Shown here: piece after piece, positions 1-7,277 of the stretch | Layout of the letters: each line of letters opens with the position of its first letter | Position numbering within the stretch: the stretch's first letter is position 1 | NCBI GenBank assembly: GCA_049513815.1 | Contig: JBEKVR010000034.1 | Coordinates: 1 to 36,061, forward strand | DNA length: 36,061 bases | Direction: 5' to 3' | Source: Roseiarcus sp049513815 | Lineage (GTDB): Bacteria; Pseudomonadota; Alphaproteobacteria; Rhizobiales; Beijerinckiaceae | The notes under the pieces: generated by a model | What the model saw: only the letters and a program-made list of their open reading frames with translations | The model's database searches: none | Told to the model about the DNA's origin: nothing | Position numbers and translations under genes: made by a program

Positions 1-216
1 ACCCTGTGGCCGTTCCCCGAGCGCGCTATGCGCGAGGCGGCGGCGCGCGCGCGCCGGGTGTTGGCGGCGGAGATGAACGCCGGCCAGCTCGCTCTCGAGG
101 TCGAGCGGATCGCGGCCGCGCCCGGCAAGGTCGCCCGGCTCAACCGCATCGACGGCGAACCGATTGCGCCCGCCGAGATCGCCGCCAAGATTCGGGAGTT
201 CGCCGCAAATGGATGA
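1..216 (+). CDS. korA: 2-oxoacid:ferredoxin oxidoreductase alpha subunit, C-terminal end (partial)
   Basis: The reading frame is open from the first base and ends at TGA 214-216, so only the last 71 residues of the protein are in the window. The segment begins TLWPFPERAMREAA and contains AEMNAGQLALEVERI, which resembles the C-terminal end of KorA-type alpha subunits of 2-oxoacid:acceptor oxidoreductases. These cytoplasmic enzymes decarboxylate a 2-oxoacid with thiamine diphosphate and CoA and reduce ferredoxin. The stop codon overlaps the start of korB by 8 bases, so the two are translationally coupled. The substrate (2-oxoglutarate, a branched-chain 2-oxoacid or 2-oxobutanoate) cannot be told from this fragment. 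Confidence 0.8.
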   Translation, partial: TLWPFPERAMREAAARARRVLAAEMNAGQLALEVERIAAAPGKVARLNRIDGEPIAPAEIAAKIREFAANG

Positions 217-1054
217 GGCCGTCAGCCCGCCCTTCGAGATCAGGGACTACCTGCGGCTCGGCATGATGCCGCATTTCATGTGCCCGGGCTGCGGGCACGG
301 CGTGGCGTTGCGGGCGCTGCTGTGGGCGGTCCACGAGCTCAAGCTCGACAAGAACAAGCTCGCGGTGGTCTCGGGCATCGGCTGCTCGGGTCGCGTCGGC
401 GCCTATGTCGACGCCAACACCTTCCACACGACGCACGGCCGTCCGCTCGCTTTCGCCACCGGGCTGAAGCTCGCCCGCCCCGACCTCACCGTGGTGGTCA
501 TCACCGGCGACGGCGACTGCCTGGCGATCGGCGGCAACCACCTCATCCACGCCTGCCGACGCAACCTCGACCTCACCTGCCTGATGCTCAACAACGAGGT
601 CTACGGCATGACCGGCGGCCAGGCGTCGCCGACGACCGCGCTCGGCTACTTCACCACCACGACGCCGGACGGCAACGTCGAGCCCGCTTTCGACGCCTGC
701 GCGCTCGCCGAAGCGGCAGGCGCGAGCTTCGTCGGCCGGGAGGTGACGCGTCAGGCGCCGGCGCTGAAGAACGTCATCAAGGCGGCGATCGCCCACCAGG
801 GCTTCGCCTTCGTCGAGGCGATCTCAGACTGCACCGAGATCTACGGACGCAAGAACGACCTCGGCGAGTCGCCGGAGATGATGCTGCGCCAGAAGAGCGC
901 GATGCGTCCCGTGGCGCCCGACGCGGCGGACGGCGAGCCGTTCCGGCCGCATCGCCTGCGCGCCGGAGTCCTGGTCGAGCGCGCGCAGCCGGAATACGGC
1001 GAGGTCTATCGCGCGCGCGCCGCGCGATTGGCCGCGGGAGAGATGCGACGATGA
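209..1054 (+). CDS. korB: 2-oxoacid:ferredoxin oxidoreductase beta subunit (TPP-binding)
   Basis: This is a 281-residue beta subunit, a normal length for the family. The N-terminal CPGCGHG motif carries Cys25 and Cys28, and the thiamine diphosphate/Mg motif is visible as GDGD at 100-103 with paired Asn at 128-129. The frame is open further upstream, but the ATG at 209 is preferred because it overlaps the korA stop and gives the usual N-terminus just before the CPGC motif. With korA and korC it forms the oxidative decarboxylase that passes electrons to ferredoxin. The gene overlaps korC by ATGA at 1051-1054. KorB is the default name; VorB-like specificity is possible. Confidence 0.88.
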   Translation: MDEAVSPPFEIRDYLRLGMMPHFMCPGCGHGVALRALLWAVHELKLDKNKLAVVSGIGCSGRVGAYVDANTFHTTHGRPLAFATGLKLARPDLTVVVITGDGDCLAIGGNHLIHACRRNLDLTCLMLNNEVYGMTGGQASPTTALGYFTTTTPDGNVEPAFDACALAEAAGASFVGREVTRQAPALKNVIKAAIAHQGFAFVEAISDCTEIYGRKNDLGESPEMMLRQKSAMRPVAPDAADGEPFRPHRLRAGVLVERAQPEYGEVYRARAARLAAGEMRR

Positions 1055-1584
1055 AGACGGCGCGCAGGGAAATCCGCCTCGCCGGCAGCGGCGGGCAGGG
1101 CCTCATCACCGGCATGGCGATCCTGTTGCGCGCCCTCGCGCTCGAAGGCCGCCGCGCCGCGCAATCGCAGAGCTACGAGCCGACCTCGCGCGGCGGCTTC
1201 TGTTACTCCGATCTCGTGGTCACCGAGGACGACGGCGACTATCCGCTGGCCACCCGCCTCGACGCGATCGCCGCGCTATCGCAGATTGGCCTCGACCGCT
1301 CGCTAGCGCTCGCCAAGCCAGGCGCGCTGGTGCTGATCGACGAACGGCTGGTTCCCGAACGGCCGCCGGGCGGCTTCGATCTGCGAACGCTGCCGATGAG
1401 CGAGCGCGCCGTGGCGCTCGGCAGCCCGCGCGTCGCCAATGTCGTCGCCCTCGGCGCGCTGACCAGGCTTTTCAGCCTATGCGCGGAGAAGACTCTGGAA
1501 GAGGCGGTGCGCCTGGAAAGCCCGCCAAAGTTCCTCGCCCTCAACCTCGCCGCCGCCCGCGAAGGCCTGTCGCTGGCCGCGTAA
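1051..1584 (+). CDS. korC: 2-oxoacid:ferredoxin oxidoreductase gamma subunit
   Basis: This 177-residue protein has the gamma-subunit signature near its start: IRLAGSGGQGLITGMAIL, then SYEPTSRGGFCYSDLVV. That is typical of the pyruvate/2-ketoisovalerate ferredoxin oxidoreductase gamma domain, which helps bind CoA. A much longer open frame exists upstream but it is a shadow of korB; the ATG at 1051 overlaps the korB stop (ATGA), which fixes the start. It is the last gene of the operon, and about 170 bases follow before the next gene. No strong terminator is obvious. The subunit is a separate polypeptide rather than fused to alpha as in two-subunit enzymes. Confidence 0.87.
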   Translation: MKTARREIRLAGSGGQGLITGMAILLRALALEGRRAAQSQSYEPTSRGGFCYSDLVVTEDDGDYPLATRLDAIAALSQIGLDRSLALAKPGALVLIDERLVPERPPGGFDLRTLPMSERAVALGSPRVANVVALGALTRLFSLCAEKTLEEAVRLESPPKFLALNLAAAREGLSLAA

Positions 1585-1758
1585 GCGCCTCTAGATGCCT
1601 TACGCAAGGGGCCTGTCATTCCTTTGCAGACACGATGCGCTGGACTTCATGGCGGCCGTGCGCCTGCGCGATCCTGCGGACGGATCGAGCGCGCTGAATT
1701 CCGCACTATAAAAGATAGGGCACGGAACGCGACGAGCGACCGAAACGGGGGCGCAACT

Positions 1759-2043
1759 ATGGACGCTAGGAAAGCGCACGAAGTGGTGCATGCCGGGGTG
1801 AGGCTGTCGAGTGTCGTGACGCAGCTGCTCCATCCCGACGACGCGCTGAACGCGGCGGCGGAGGTCTGCCTCAGTGACATCGCGGCGCCCGCGACGCTGG
1901 CCGCCGGTGTCGCGCAAGCGCAGGTGAGAATTCAGGACGTGGTCGGCGAACTGCGGGAGCTGCGGCGACTGCTGCGCAACGTCACGCTCAGCGAGGCGCG
2001 CGCTGCGCGAGCGCGAAAGGCCCGCCGAGCGCGGCCCGCATAA
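1759..2043 (+). CDS. small hypothetical protein, helical, basic C-terminus
   Basis: This 94-residue protein is not recognised. The ATG at 1759 follows a G-rich stretch (acgggggcg) that may serve as a weak ribosome binding site. Third codon positions are strongly G/C, as in neighbouring genes, which supports it being coding. The sequence looks helical, with a hydrophobic first half (LSSVVTQLL), a central VGELRELRRLLRNV amphipathic helix and an Arg/Ala-rich tail (ARARKARRARPA) that could contact nucleic acid or acidic surfaces. No signal peptide or membrane segment is seen. It stands alone between korC and a convergent gene. A long opposite-strand frame covers the same bases but has no recognisable features. 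Confidence 0.5.
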   Translation: MDARKAHEVVHAGVRLSSVVTQLLHPDDALNAAAEVCLSDIAAPATLAAGVAQAQVRIQDVVGELRELRRLLRNVTLSEARAARARKARRARPA

Positions 2044-2361
2044 TTGCATGCCAAATCCGTGCCAAATCGGCGGTCTACTTTAGCTAAGTATTGGAGCGGG
2101 TGAAGGGAAACGGCCTCCGGTCGCGGAAAGCGCCATTATTGCAATGATTTAAAGGACCTCTACCTCACGCGATATAACCGGCATTATAACCAAAATTGTT
2201 TCCAATTCACGATGGTCTCCCTCGCTGCGCGGCGGGCCCAAAGTTCCGGGGATGTGCTGTTCCCGCGAGGGGATTGCCGCGCTTGCCAGGCAACGTTCAT
2301 TCATTCGTTTGACGCAAGGATCCTGGGTTGAGATTGACGCCGGTCCCCAGCGCGCTGACCC
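2044..2361. other. AT-rich convergent intergenic region with short repeats
   Basis: This 318-base gap lies between the 3' ends of two convergent genes, so neither needs a promoter here, yet its middle is far more AT-rich than the rest of the window. It holds a direct repeat TGCCAAATC at 2049-2057 and 2060-2068 (11-base period), a direct repeat TATAACC at 2173-2179 and 2185-2191 (12-base period), an inverted repeat AATTG/CAATT at 2194-2207, and CCCTCGC/GCGAGGG arms at 2219-2225 and 2265-2271. No protein gene is supported. It could contain an unannotated small RNA with its own promoter, or decayed sequence. Confidence 0.4.
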
Positions 2362-3603
2362 TCAGCCGGCGAATTCGATGATCGAGAGCCCGGCGTTGTA
2401 GTCGGTCGCGTAGATCAGCCCTGCGGCGTCGACCAACACGTCGGCGCTCTGGATCACCTTCGGCCGGCCAGGGCGGCGGTCGATCACGCGGGTCGGCGCG
2501 GCGGGGACAAAGGCGCCGATCTCGCGCGGCCTGTGGGCGTCGGCGATGTCGAAGGCGCGCACGCCCGCGTTCTGCCAGGTGCCGAAGACCACGCTCGACG
2601 AAACGAACGAGCCAACGCGGTTCTCATGCAGGTTGTGCGGCCCGAAATGGGCCCCTTTGGCGACGTAGTCCGCCTCGGCAGGCGTGGGAAAGGTGGCGAT
2701 CGAGACCGGATTGGCGGGCTCTCGGATGTCGAACACCCACACATGCTTGCGTCCGTCTCCCTCGGCGTCGGCGACCGCCTCGTCGGCGACGATGAGGAGG
2801 TTGCGGTCAGGCAGCGGCAAGGGCGAATGCGTTCCACCCCCGAAGGGCGGCGACCAGTTGCGATGGGCGATCAACCTCGGCTTCGCCTTGTCGGCGACGT
2901 CGAGGATCGTCAGCCCGCCGTCGCGCCAGCAGGCGTAAGCCGTGTCGCCGGCGACGAGCGCGTGGTGGAGGGCGTAGCGGCGGCCGCTCGGCCAGTCCGG
3001 CGTCTCGCCGGCGGCGCGGTTCAAACCTGGCAGCCAATAGCGGCCGGCCTCGATCGGTCGGGTCGGATCGGCGATGTCGACGATGAGCAGGATGTAGTCG
3101 GCGAAGCCGTCGACCAGCGCCGAGATATAGGCGTAGCGGCCGCCGTCGTGCCAGACGCGATGCGCGCCGACGCCGGCGATCGGAAAGAAGCCGATCTGCC
3201 GCGGCGCCTGCGGGCGGGCGATGTCGTAAATCGCGACGCCCGCCGACCAGTCGCGCGCCTGCGCCTCGCCGAGCGCGTCGCCGATCGAGCGGCTGTAATA
3301 GGCCTTCTCGTCGGCGAGCTTCATCCGCGCAAACACGTCGAGCGCGTGGACGACCAGCAGCAGATCGCCGTGCGTCTGCAAGTGGATGGTCCAGGTGTTG
3401 GGCGGCGCCGGGACGAACCAGGTCTCGCCCGGACGCTTCGGATCGCGCACGTCGACGATGGTGAAGCCGCCCGACCACGGATGGCCGACATAGGCGTAGC
3501 CGCGATGAACCATCACCTGCAGCCCGTCGCCGCGTCCGCCCTGATCGGAATGGCCGATCAGGCGCATGTTGCGGGCGTAGTCGGGCTGCGGCAGGTCGGT
3601 CAT
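2362..3603 (-). CDS. LVIVD-repeat beta-propeller protein
   Basis: The 413-residue protein is built of repeats of the type GGFTIVDVRDPKRP, GVAIYDIARPQAP, LLIVDIADPTRP, GLTILDVADKAKP, VWVFDIREPANP and VRAFDIADAHRP, the hallmark of LVIVD (PF08309-type) beta-propellers. No signal peptide is seen, so a cytoplasmic location is likely. Histidines recur at similar places in successive repeats: 74/78, 148/152, 213/214, 259 and 319/323/326. That arrangement recalls propeller metalloenzymes that bind a metal in the central pore, although this comparison is an inference. The start has a ribosome binding site (ggaaag). The gene follows a terminator hairpin after binding protein 1, so it is probably expressed by read-through of the big array. 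Its function is unknown. Confidence 0.82.
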   Translation of the reverse strand: MTDLPQPDYARNMRLIGHSDQGGRGDGLQVMVHRGYAYVGHPWSGGFTIVDVRDPKRPGETWFVPAPPNTWTIHLQTHGDLLLVVHALDVFARMKLADEKAYYSRSIGDALGEAQARDWSAGVAIYDIARPQAPRQIGFFPIAGVGAHRVWHDGGRYAYISALVDGFADYILLIVDIADPTRPIEAGRYWLPGLNRAAGETPDWPSGRRYALHHALVAGDTAYACWRDGGLTILDVADKAKPRLIAHRNWSPPFGGGTHSPLPLPDRNLLIVADEAVADAEGDGRKHVWVFDIREPANPVSIATFPTPAEADYVAKGAHFGPHNLHENRVGSFVSSSVVFGTWQNAGVRAFDIADAHRPREIGAFVPAAPTRVIDRRPGRPKVIQSADVLVDAAGLIYATDYNAGLSIIEFAG

Positions 3604-3623
3604 CGTCGCTTTCCAGACACAGG

Positions 3624-3650
3624 AAAAGGGGCGTCGATGCGCGACGCCCC
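3624..3650 (-). terminator. intrinsic terminator after binding protein 1
   Basis: Read on the minus strand, a perfect 9-bp stem (GGGGCGTCG with CGACGCCCC, plus-strand 3628-3636 and 3642-3650) with a 5-nt loop is followed directly by four U residues (3627-3624). It lies just past the stop of binding protein 1 and about 20 bases before the ATG of the LVIVD gene, so it probably ends most transcripts of the array and lowers expression of the last gene. Confidence 0.75.
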
Positions 3651-3673
3651 CTCCACGTTTCGCAAAGCTCGGC

Positions 3674-4711
3674 TCAATTCGGAATCCAGGCCGCCTTCGC
3701 CGCGCCCGACCTGCCGAAGGCCGGCACCTTCGCCGACAGTTCCTCGATCGTCGTCACGCCGGCGCTCGTCAGCGCCGCCTGGGTCAGCAGGGTCGGCTCG
3801 ACGATGATCTGCTTGCCCGGGTCTCCGCCGGCGACCGCGATCGCCGCGGCGCGGATCGAAACCGCGCCGACCACGGCCGGATTGGTGGCGACGGTCGCAA
3901 CCCACGGGCTATCCTTTTCCGTGATCTCGCGGATGTCGGCGGTCGAGACGTCGGCCGAATAGACTTTCACTTTGCCGCCGAGGCCGAGCTCGTTGATCGC
4001 GAGCTTCACGCCGCGCGCGAACTCGTCGTAGGGCGCGAAGACGACGGTAATCTCGGGATGAGCGCGCAAAGCCGCTTTGGCCTGGTCGGCGACCGTCGCA
4101 GCGGTCGTCGCGTTGACTGCGCCGAAGCGCGCGACCTCCTCGATGCCCGGATACTTCTTCTTGAAATCGATCCACACGTCGTCGCGGCGGTCGAGCGGCG
4201 CGAAGCCGGCGACGTAGACGTAGCCCGCCTTGAACGTTTCGCCGTTGTCCTTGATCGCCTGCTCGAGGGCGAGGCGGGCAAGCTGGTGGTCGCTCTGCTC
4301 GACCTGGGGGATCTTGGGGTTGTCGAGGTTGACGTCGAACGCGACAATCTTGACTCCGGACTCGAGCGCCTTCTGCGCGACGTCTTTCAGCGACTCCGGC
4401 AACCCGTGGTCGATCACGATGCCTTTGACGCCGAGATTGACCGCCTGTTCGATCTGATCTCGCTCTTCGGTCGCGTCCTGCTTGCCAGGGAAGACGCGCA
4501 GATCGACGCCAAGCGCCTTGGCCTGGGCTTCGGCGCCCGACTGGTAGGCCTCGAAGAAATCGCCGGCCGAGATGTAGCTGACGAGGGCGAGTTTGACGCC
4601 GCCCTTGTCGAAGGGCGCCGGCGCGCCGGCGATGCCGGCGGCGAGCGCCGGAATTGCGACGGCGCCGACGAGTGCGGCCGCGAGGGGCCAACGTGAGAAA
4701 CGACGAGTCAT
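3674..4711 (-). CDS. ABC transporter periplasmic sugar-binding protein 1
   Basis: This 345-residue protein starts with a signal peptide (MTRRFSRWPLAAALVGAVAIPALAA, cleavage likely near residue 25). A ribose/autoinducer-type binding fold (Peripla_BP_4 family) follows: VKLALVSYISAGDFFEAYQ, then KGIVIDHGLPESL and KIVAFDVN. It would bind a sugar-like ligand in the periplasm for permease 1 and ATPase 1. The ATG at 4711 follows an AAGGAA ribosome binding site; the longer open frame upstream is a shadow of the permease. It lies 38 bases after permease 1 and is followed by a terminator. Next to mtnK and the mtn genes, methylthioribose or a related deoxysugar is the most likely ligand, by context only. 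Confidence 0.88.
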   Translation of the reverse strand: MTRRFSRWPLAAALVGAVAIPALAAGIAGAPAPFDKGGVKLALVSYISAGDFFEAYQSGAEAQAKALGVDLRVFPGKQDATEERDQIEQAVNLGVKGIVIDHGLPESLKDVAQKALESGVKIVAFDVNLDNPKIPQVEQSDHQLARLALEQAIKDNGETFKAGYVYVAGFAPLDRRDDVWIDFKKKYPGIEEVARFGAVNATTAATVADQAKAALRAHPEITVVFAPYDEFARGVKLAINELGLGGKVKVYSADVSTADIREITEKDSPWVATVATNPAVVGAVSIRAAAIAVAGGDPGKQIIVEPTLLTQAALTSAGVTTIEELSAKVPAFGRSGAAKAAWIPN

Positions 4712-4749
4712 GGCTGGGTTCCTTTTCCGACTGGGCAGAGTTTGCAGGA

Positions 4750-5787
4750 TTATGTCGTCGATCGACCGAGGCCGTAGGTCAGCCCCAGCGCGCCGACGAG
4801 CACCGCGCCCTTGACGAAATCCTGCGTGTAGTAGGGCACGTTCAGCATGGTGAGCCCATTGAGCAGCACACCAACGAAGATCGCTCCGACGACCGAGCCG
4901 AAGACGTTTGGCCGGCGCGCCGCCAGCACCGCAAAACCGATCAGCGAGGCGGCAACCGCGTCGAGCAGCAGCGAGGCGCCAGAGGAGACGTCGCCGCGGC
5001 CGACGCGGGCGGCGACGATGACGCCGCCGAGCGAAGCGAGCGTGGCGGAGATTGCGTAGGCGAGCGTCTTGATCCGCTCGGTGCGCGCGCCGGCGAGGCG
5101 GGCGGCGATCTCGTTGCCGCCAACGGCGAACAGGAGCCGGCCGATCCGCGTGCGCTCGGTCAGCACGAAGGCGAGCGCGCCGATCTCCAGCATCAGCAAC
5201 ACTGGGATCGGCGCGATGTCGGAAAGGCGGGCGCGGCCGATAGCGAGAAAGTCGGGATCGAACGCGCCGTTGGCGGAGACGCCGCTCGGCAGGATCAGCC
5301 CGGTGGCGATCGAACGGCCGGCGGTCGGAATGAGCTGCAGGCCGGTCAGGAGGAAATTCATCGCCAGCGTCGCCAGCAGATCGGGCACGCCGACCAAGAC
5401 GATCAGCGCCGCGTTGACGAGGCCGACGATCAACCCGAAGGCGAGCGTCAGCGCGACGGTTTCGGCCGCGTCGAGGCGCCACACGACCATCGCGTAGCTC
5501 GCCGCCATGACGCTCGACGCGGCGACCGCGCCGACGGAAAGGTCGAACCCGCCGACGGCCATGCTGATCGTCACGCCGACCGCGAGGATTGCGACCACCG
5601 AAACCGCCTGCAGCACGCTCATGAAATTGGCGAGGCCGAGAAACGCCGGCTCCGCGGTCGAGAACACAACGACGAGCAGCGCCAGCAGCAGGAACACCGA
5701 GCCGCGGCGCAGGAGACCGCCGAAGCGGCGGCGCGCGTCGCCGCCGACGGCGAGCGGAGCGGGCGAGACGTCGGGGGCGGCGCTCAT
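4750..5787 (-). CDS. ABC transporter permease 1 (ribose type)
   Basis: This 345-residue integral membrane protein has 8-10 hydrophobic segments and the RbsC-type permease signature VTISMAVGGFDLSVGAVAA in its first third, followed by NVFGSVVGAIFVGVLLNGL near the C-terminus (BPD_transp_2 family). It forms the inner-membrane channel for the importer made with binding protein 1 and ATPase 1. The start codon overlaps the ATPase 1 stop by ATGA (5784-5787), so the pair is translationally coupled. Only one permease gene belongs to this importer, so the channel is presumably a homodimer, unlike importer 2 with two different permeases. The substrate is not shown by the sequence. Confidence 0.88.
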   Translation of the reverse strand: MSAAPDVSPAPLAVGGDARRRFGGLLRRGSVFLLLALLVVVFSTAEPAFLGLANFMSVLQAVSVVAILAVGVTISMAVGGFDLSVGAVAASSVMAASYAMVVWRLDAAETVALTLAFGLIVGLVNAALIVLVGVPDLLATLAMNFLLTGLQLIPTAGRSIATGLILPSGVSANGAFDPDFLAIGRARLSDIAPIPVLLMLEIGALAFVLTERTRIGRLLFAVGGNEIAARLAGARTERIKTLAYAISATLASLGGVIVAARVGRGDVSSGASLLLDAVAASLIGFAVLAARRPNVFGSVVGAIFVGVLLNGLTMLNVPYYTQDFVKGAVLVGALGLTYGLGRSTT

Positions 5788-7277
5788 TGGAAAGCTCCTT
5801 TCGCGGCGAACCCGGCGTCCGCCGCCGGCTCGGAAAACGGCCGCAGACCGCGGTCGTCGAGGAAGAAGATGCGGTCGGCGACTTCGAGCGCCTCTTCAGG
5901 GTCGGAGGTCGCGATCAGCGTCGCGACCTCGCTCTGTGCCCGCACCGCGGCGGCGATGTCGGCGCGCGCGCCGACATCGACGCCCTGGAACGGCTCGTCG
6001 AGCAGCATCACGCGCGGCTCAACCGCTTGCCAGCGCGCGAGCACGACCTTCTGCTGGTTGCCGCCGGAGAGCGTGTCGAGGCGCGCGTCGGGGCCGGAGG
6101 CGCGGACGCTGAGCCGGCGGATCGCATTCAGCGCGTGCGATCGCTCGACCCCGGCGCGCAGGAAGCCGCTCGGGAACCAGCGCGCGAGATGCGGCAGCGC
6201 GATCGCCGCCGACACCGTGCCACCCGGCCAGTCGGCCGGCGTCAGCGAGGTTCGTCGCCGATCCTCGCCCGCCATATGGACGCCGGCGGCGATCGCCTCG
6301 GCGGGATTACGCGGCCGCCACGGCCGCCCGTCGAGCCGGATCTCGCCGTCGAGGACTGGCAGAGCGCCGAACACAGTCAGCAGCAGTCGCGACTTGCCCG
6401 CGCCAAGCGGGCCGGTCACCGCCACCACCTCGCCGGCGCGAATGGCGAGGTCGATCGGCGGCCGGTCGCGCCTGAGCCGCAACGCCGAGACCTGCAACGC
6501 GACGTCGCCCGTGACCTCGCGCGCGACGATATGCGCGCCGGCGAGCGGCCGGCCGATCATCGCCTCCAGCGCGGCCGAGAAATCGACTGGGCGGTCGAAC
6601 GCGGCGGCGGCGCGGCCGCCGCGCAGCACCAGCACGCGGCTGGCGAGGCGGCGAAGATCCTGGGTGCGATGTGATATGTAGAGAATGGCAAGGCCGCGCG
6701 CCGCCAGCCCCTCCAGAATGGCGAACAGGCGCTCGCTCTCCGCCGTCGACAGGCTGGCGGTCGGCTCGTCGAGGATCAGCACGCGCGCCTGCGACGCGAG
6801 CGCTCGCGCGATCGCAATCAGTTGCCGCTCGGCGGGCCCGACGTCGGCGAAGTCGCGATCGAGCGGCAGGAGGAAGCCCGAGGCTTCGGCGATCGCCGCG
6901 GCTTGGCGGCGGATGGAGGCGGGCGAGACGAAGAAGCCCGTCCGCCCGTCGGCGAAGCGGTCGATCAGCAGCGTCTCGGCGACCGTCAGTCCCGGCGCGC
7001 CGGCCCGGTCGGTCGCCTGGTGGATGGCGACGACGCCGGCCTTGGCCGCTTCGCCGGGCGTGGCGGGGCGGTAAGGGCGGCCGTCGAGGCGCAATTCGCC
7101 CGCATCGGCCTGCGCGGCGCCGACGAGTATGTTGACCAGCGTCGATTTGCCGGCGCCGTTGGCGCCCATCAGTCCGACGATCTCGCCGCCGGCGAGCTCG
7201 AAATCGACGCCGCTCAGCGCCTGAGTCGAGCCGAAGCGCTTGGCGATCGCGTGACCGCTTAACGATGCGCCGCTCAT
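5784..7277 (-). CDS. ABC transporter ATPase 1 (two ATP-binding domains, ribose type)
   Basis: This 497-residue protein contains two ABC domains in tandem, as in RbsA/MglA. Domain 1 has Walker A GANGAGKST near residue 40, a weak signature VGPAERQLIAIARAL and Walker B VLILDEPTASLS. Domain 2 has GPLGAGKSR, the strong signature LSGGNQQKVVLARW and VMLLDEPFQGVDVG. The second Walker A keeps its lysine, whereas in many ribose-type ATPases, and in ATPase 2 here, that lysine is lost. It powers permease 1 from the cytoplasmic side. It overlaps mtnK by ATGA upstream and permease 1 by ATGA downstream, which ties the transporter to methylthioribose kinase. Confidence 0.9.
   Translation of the reverse strand: MSGASLSGHAIAKRFGSTQALSGVDFELAGGEIVGLMGANGAGKSTLVNILVGAAQADAGELRLDGRPYRPATPGEAAKAGVVAIHQATDRAGAPGLTVAETLLIDRFADGRTGFFVSPASIRRQAAAIAEASGFLLPLDRDFADVGPAERQLIAIARALASQARVLILDEPTASLSTAESERLFAILEGLAARGLAILYISHRTQDLRRLASRVLVLRGGRAAAAFDRPVDFSAALEAMIGRPLAGAHIVAREVTGDVALQVSALRLRRDRPPIDLAIRAGEVVAVTGPLGAGKSRLLLTVFGALPVLDGEIRLDGRPWRPRNPAEAIAAGVHMAGEDRRRTSLTPADWPGGTVSAAIALPHLARWFPSGFLRAGVERSHALNAIRRLSVRASGPDARLDTLSGGNQQKVVLARWQAVEPRVMLLDEPFQGVDVGARADIAAAVRAQSEVATLIATSDPEEALEVADRIFFLDDRGLRPFSEPAADAGFAAKGAFQ

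Noticed and set aside
140..796. Long minus-strand open frame opposite korB
   Set aside because: Arg/Glu/Asp/Val-rich shadow translation with no motif; korB on the plus strand has full family motifs.
1600..2049. 149-residue minus-strand frame opposite the small gene at 1759-2043
   Set aside because: It runs across the korC intergenic region, has low-complexity Ser/Arg content and no recognisable feature; the plus-strand frame has better codon composition.
4654..6681. 675-residue plus-strand open frame across permease 1 and ATPase 1
   Set aside because: Shadow of two genes with clear ABC transporter motifs; composition is low-complexity Arg/Asp/Gly with no motif.
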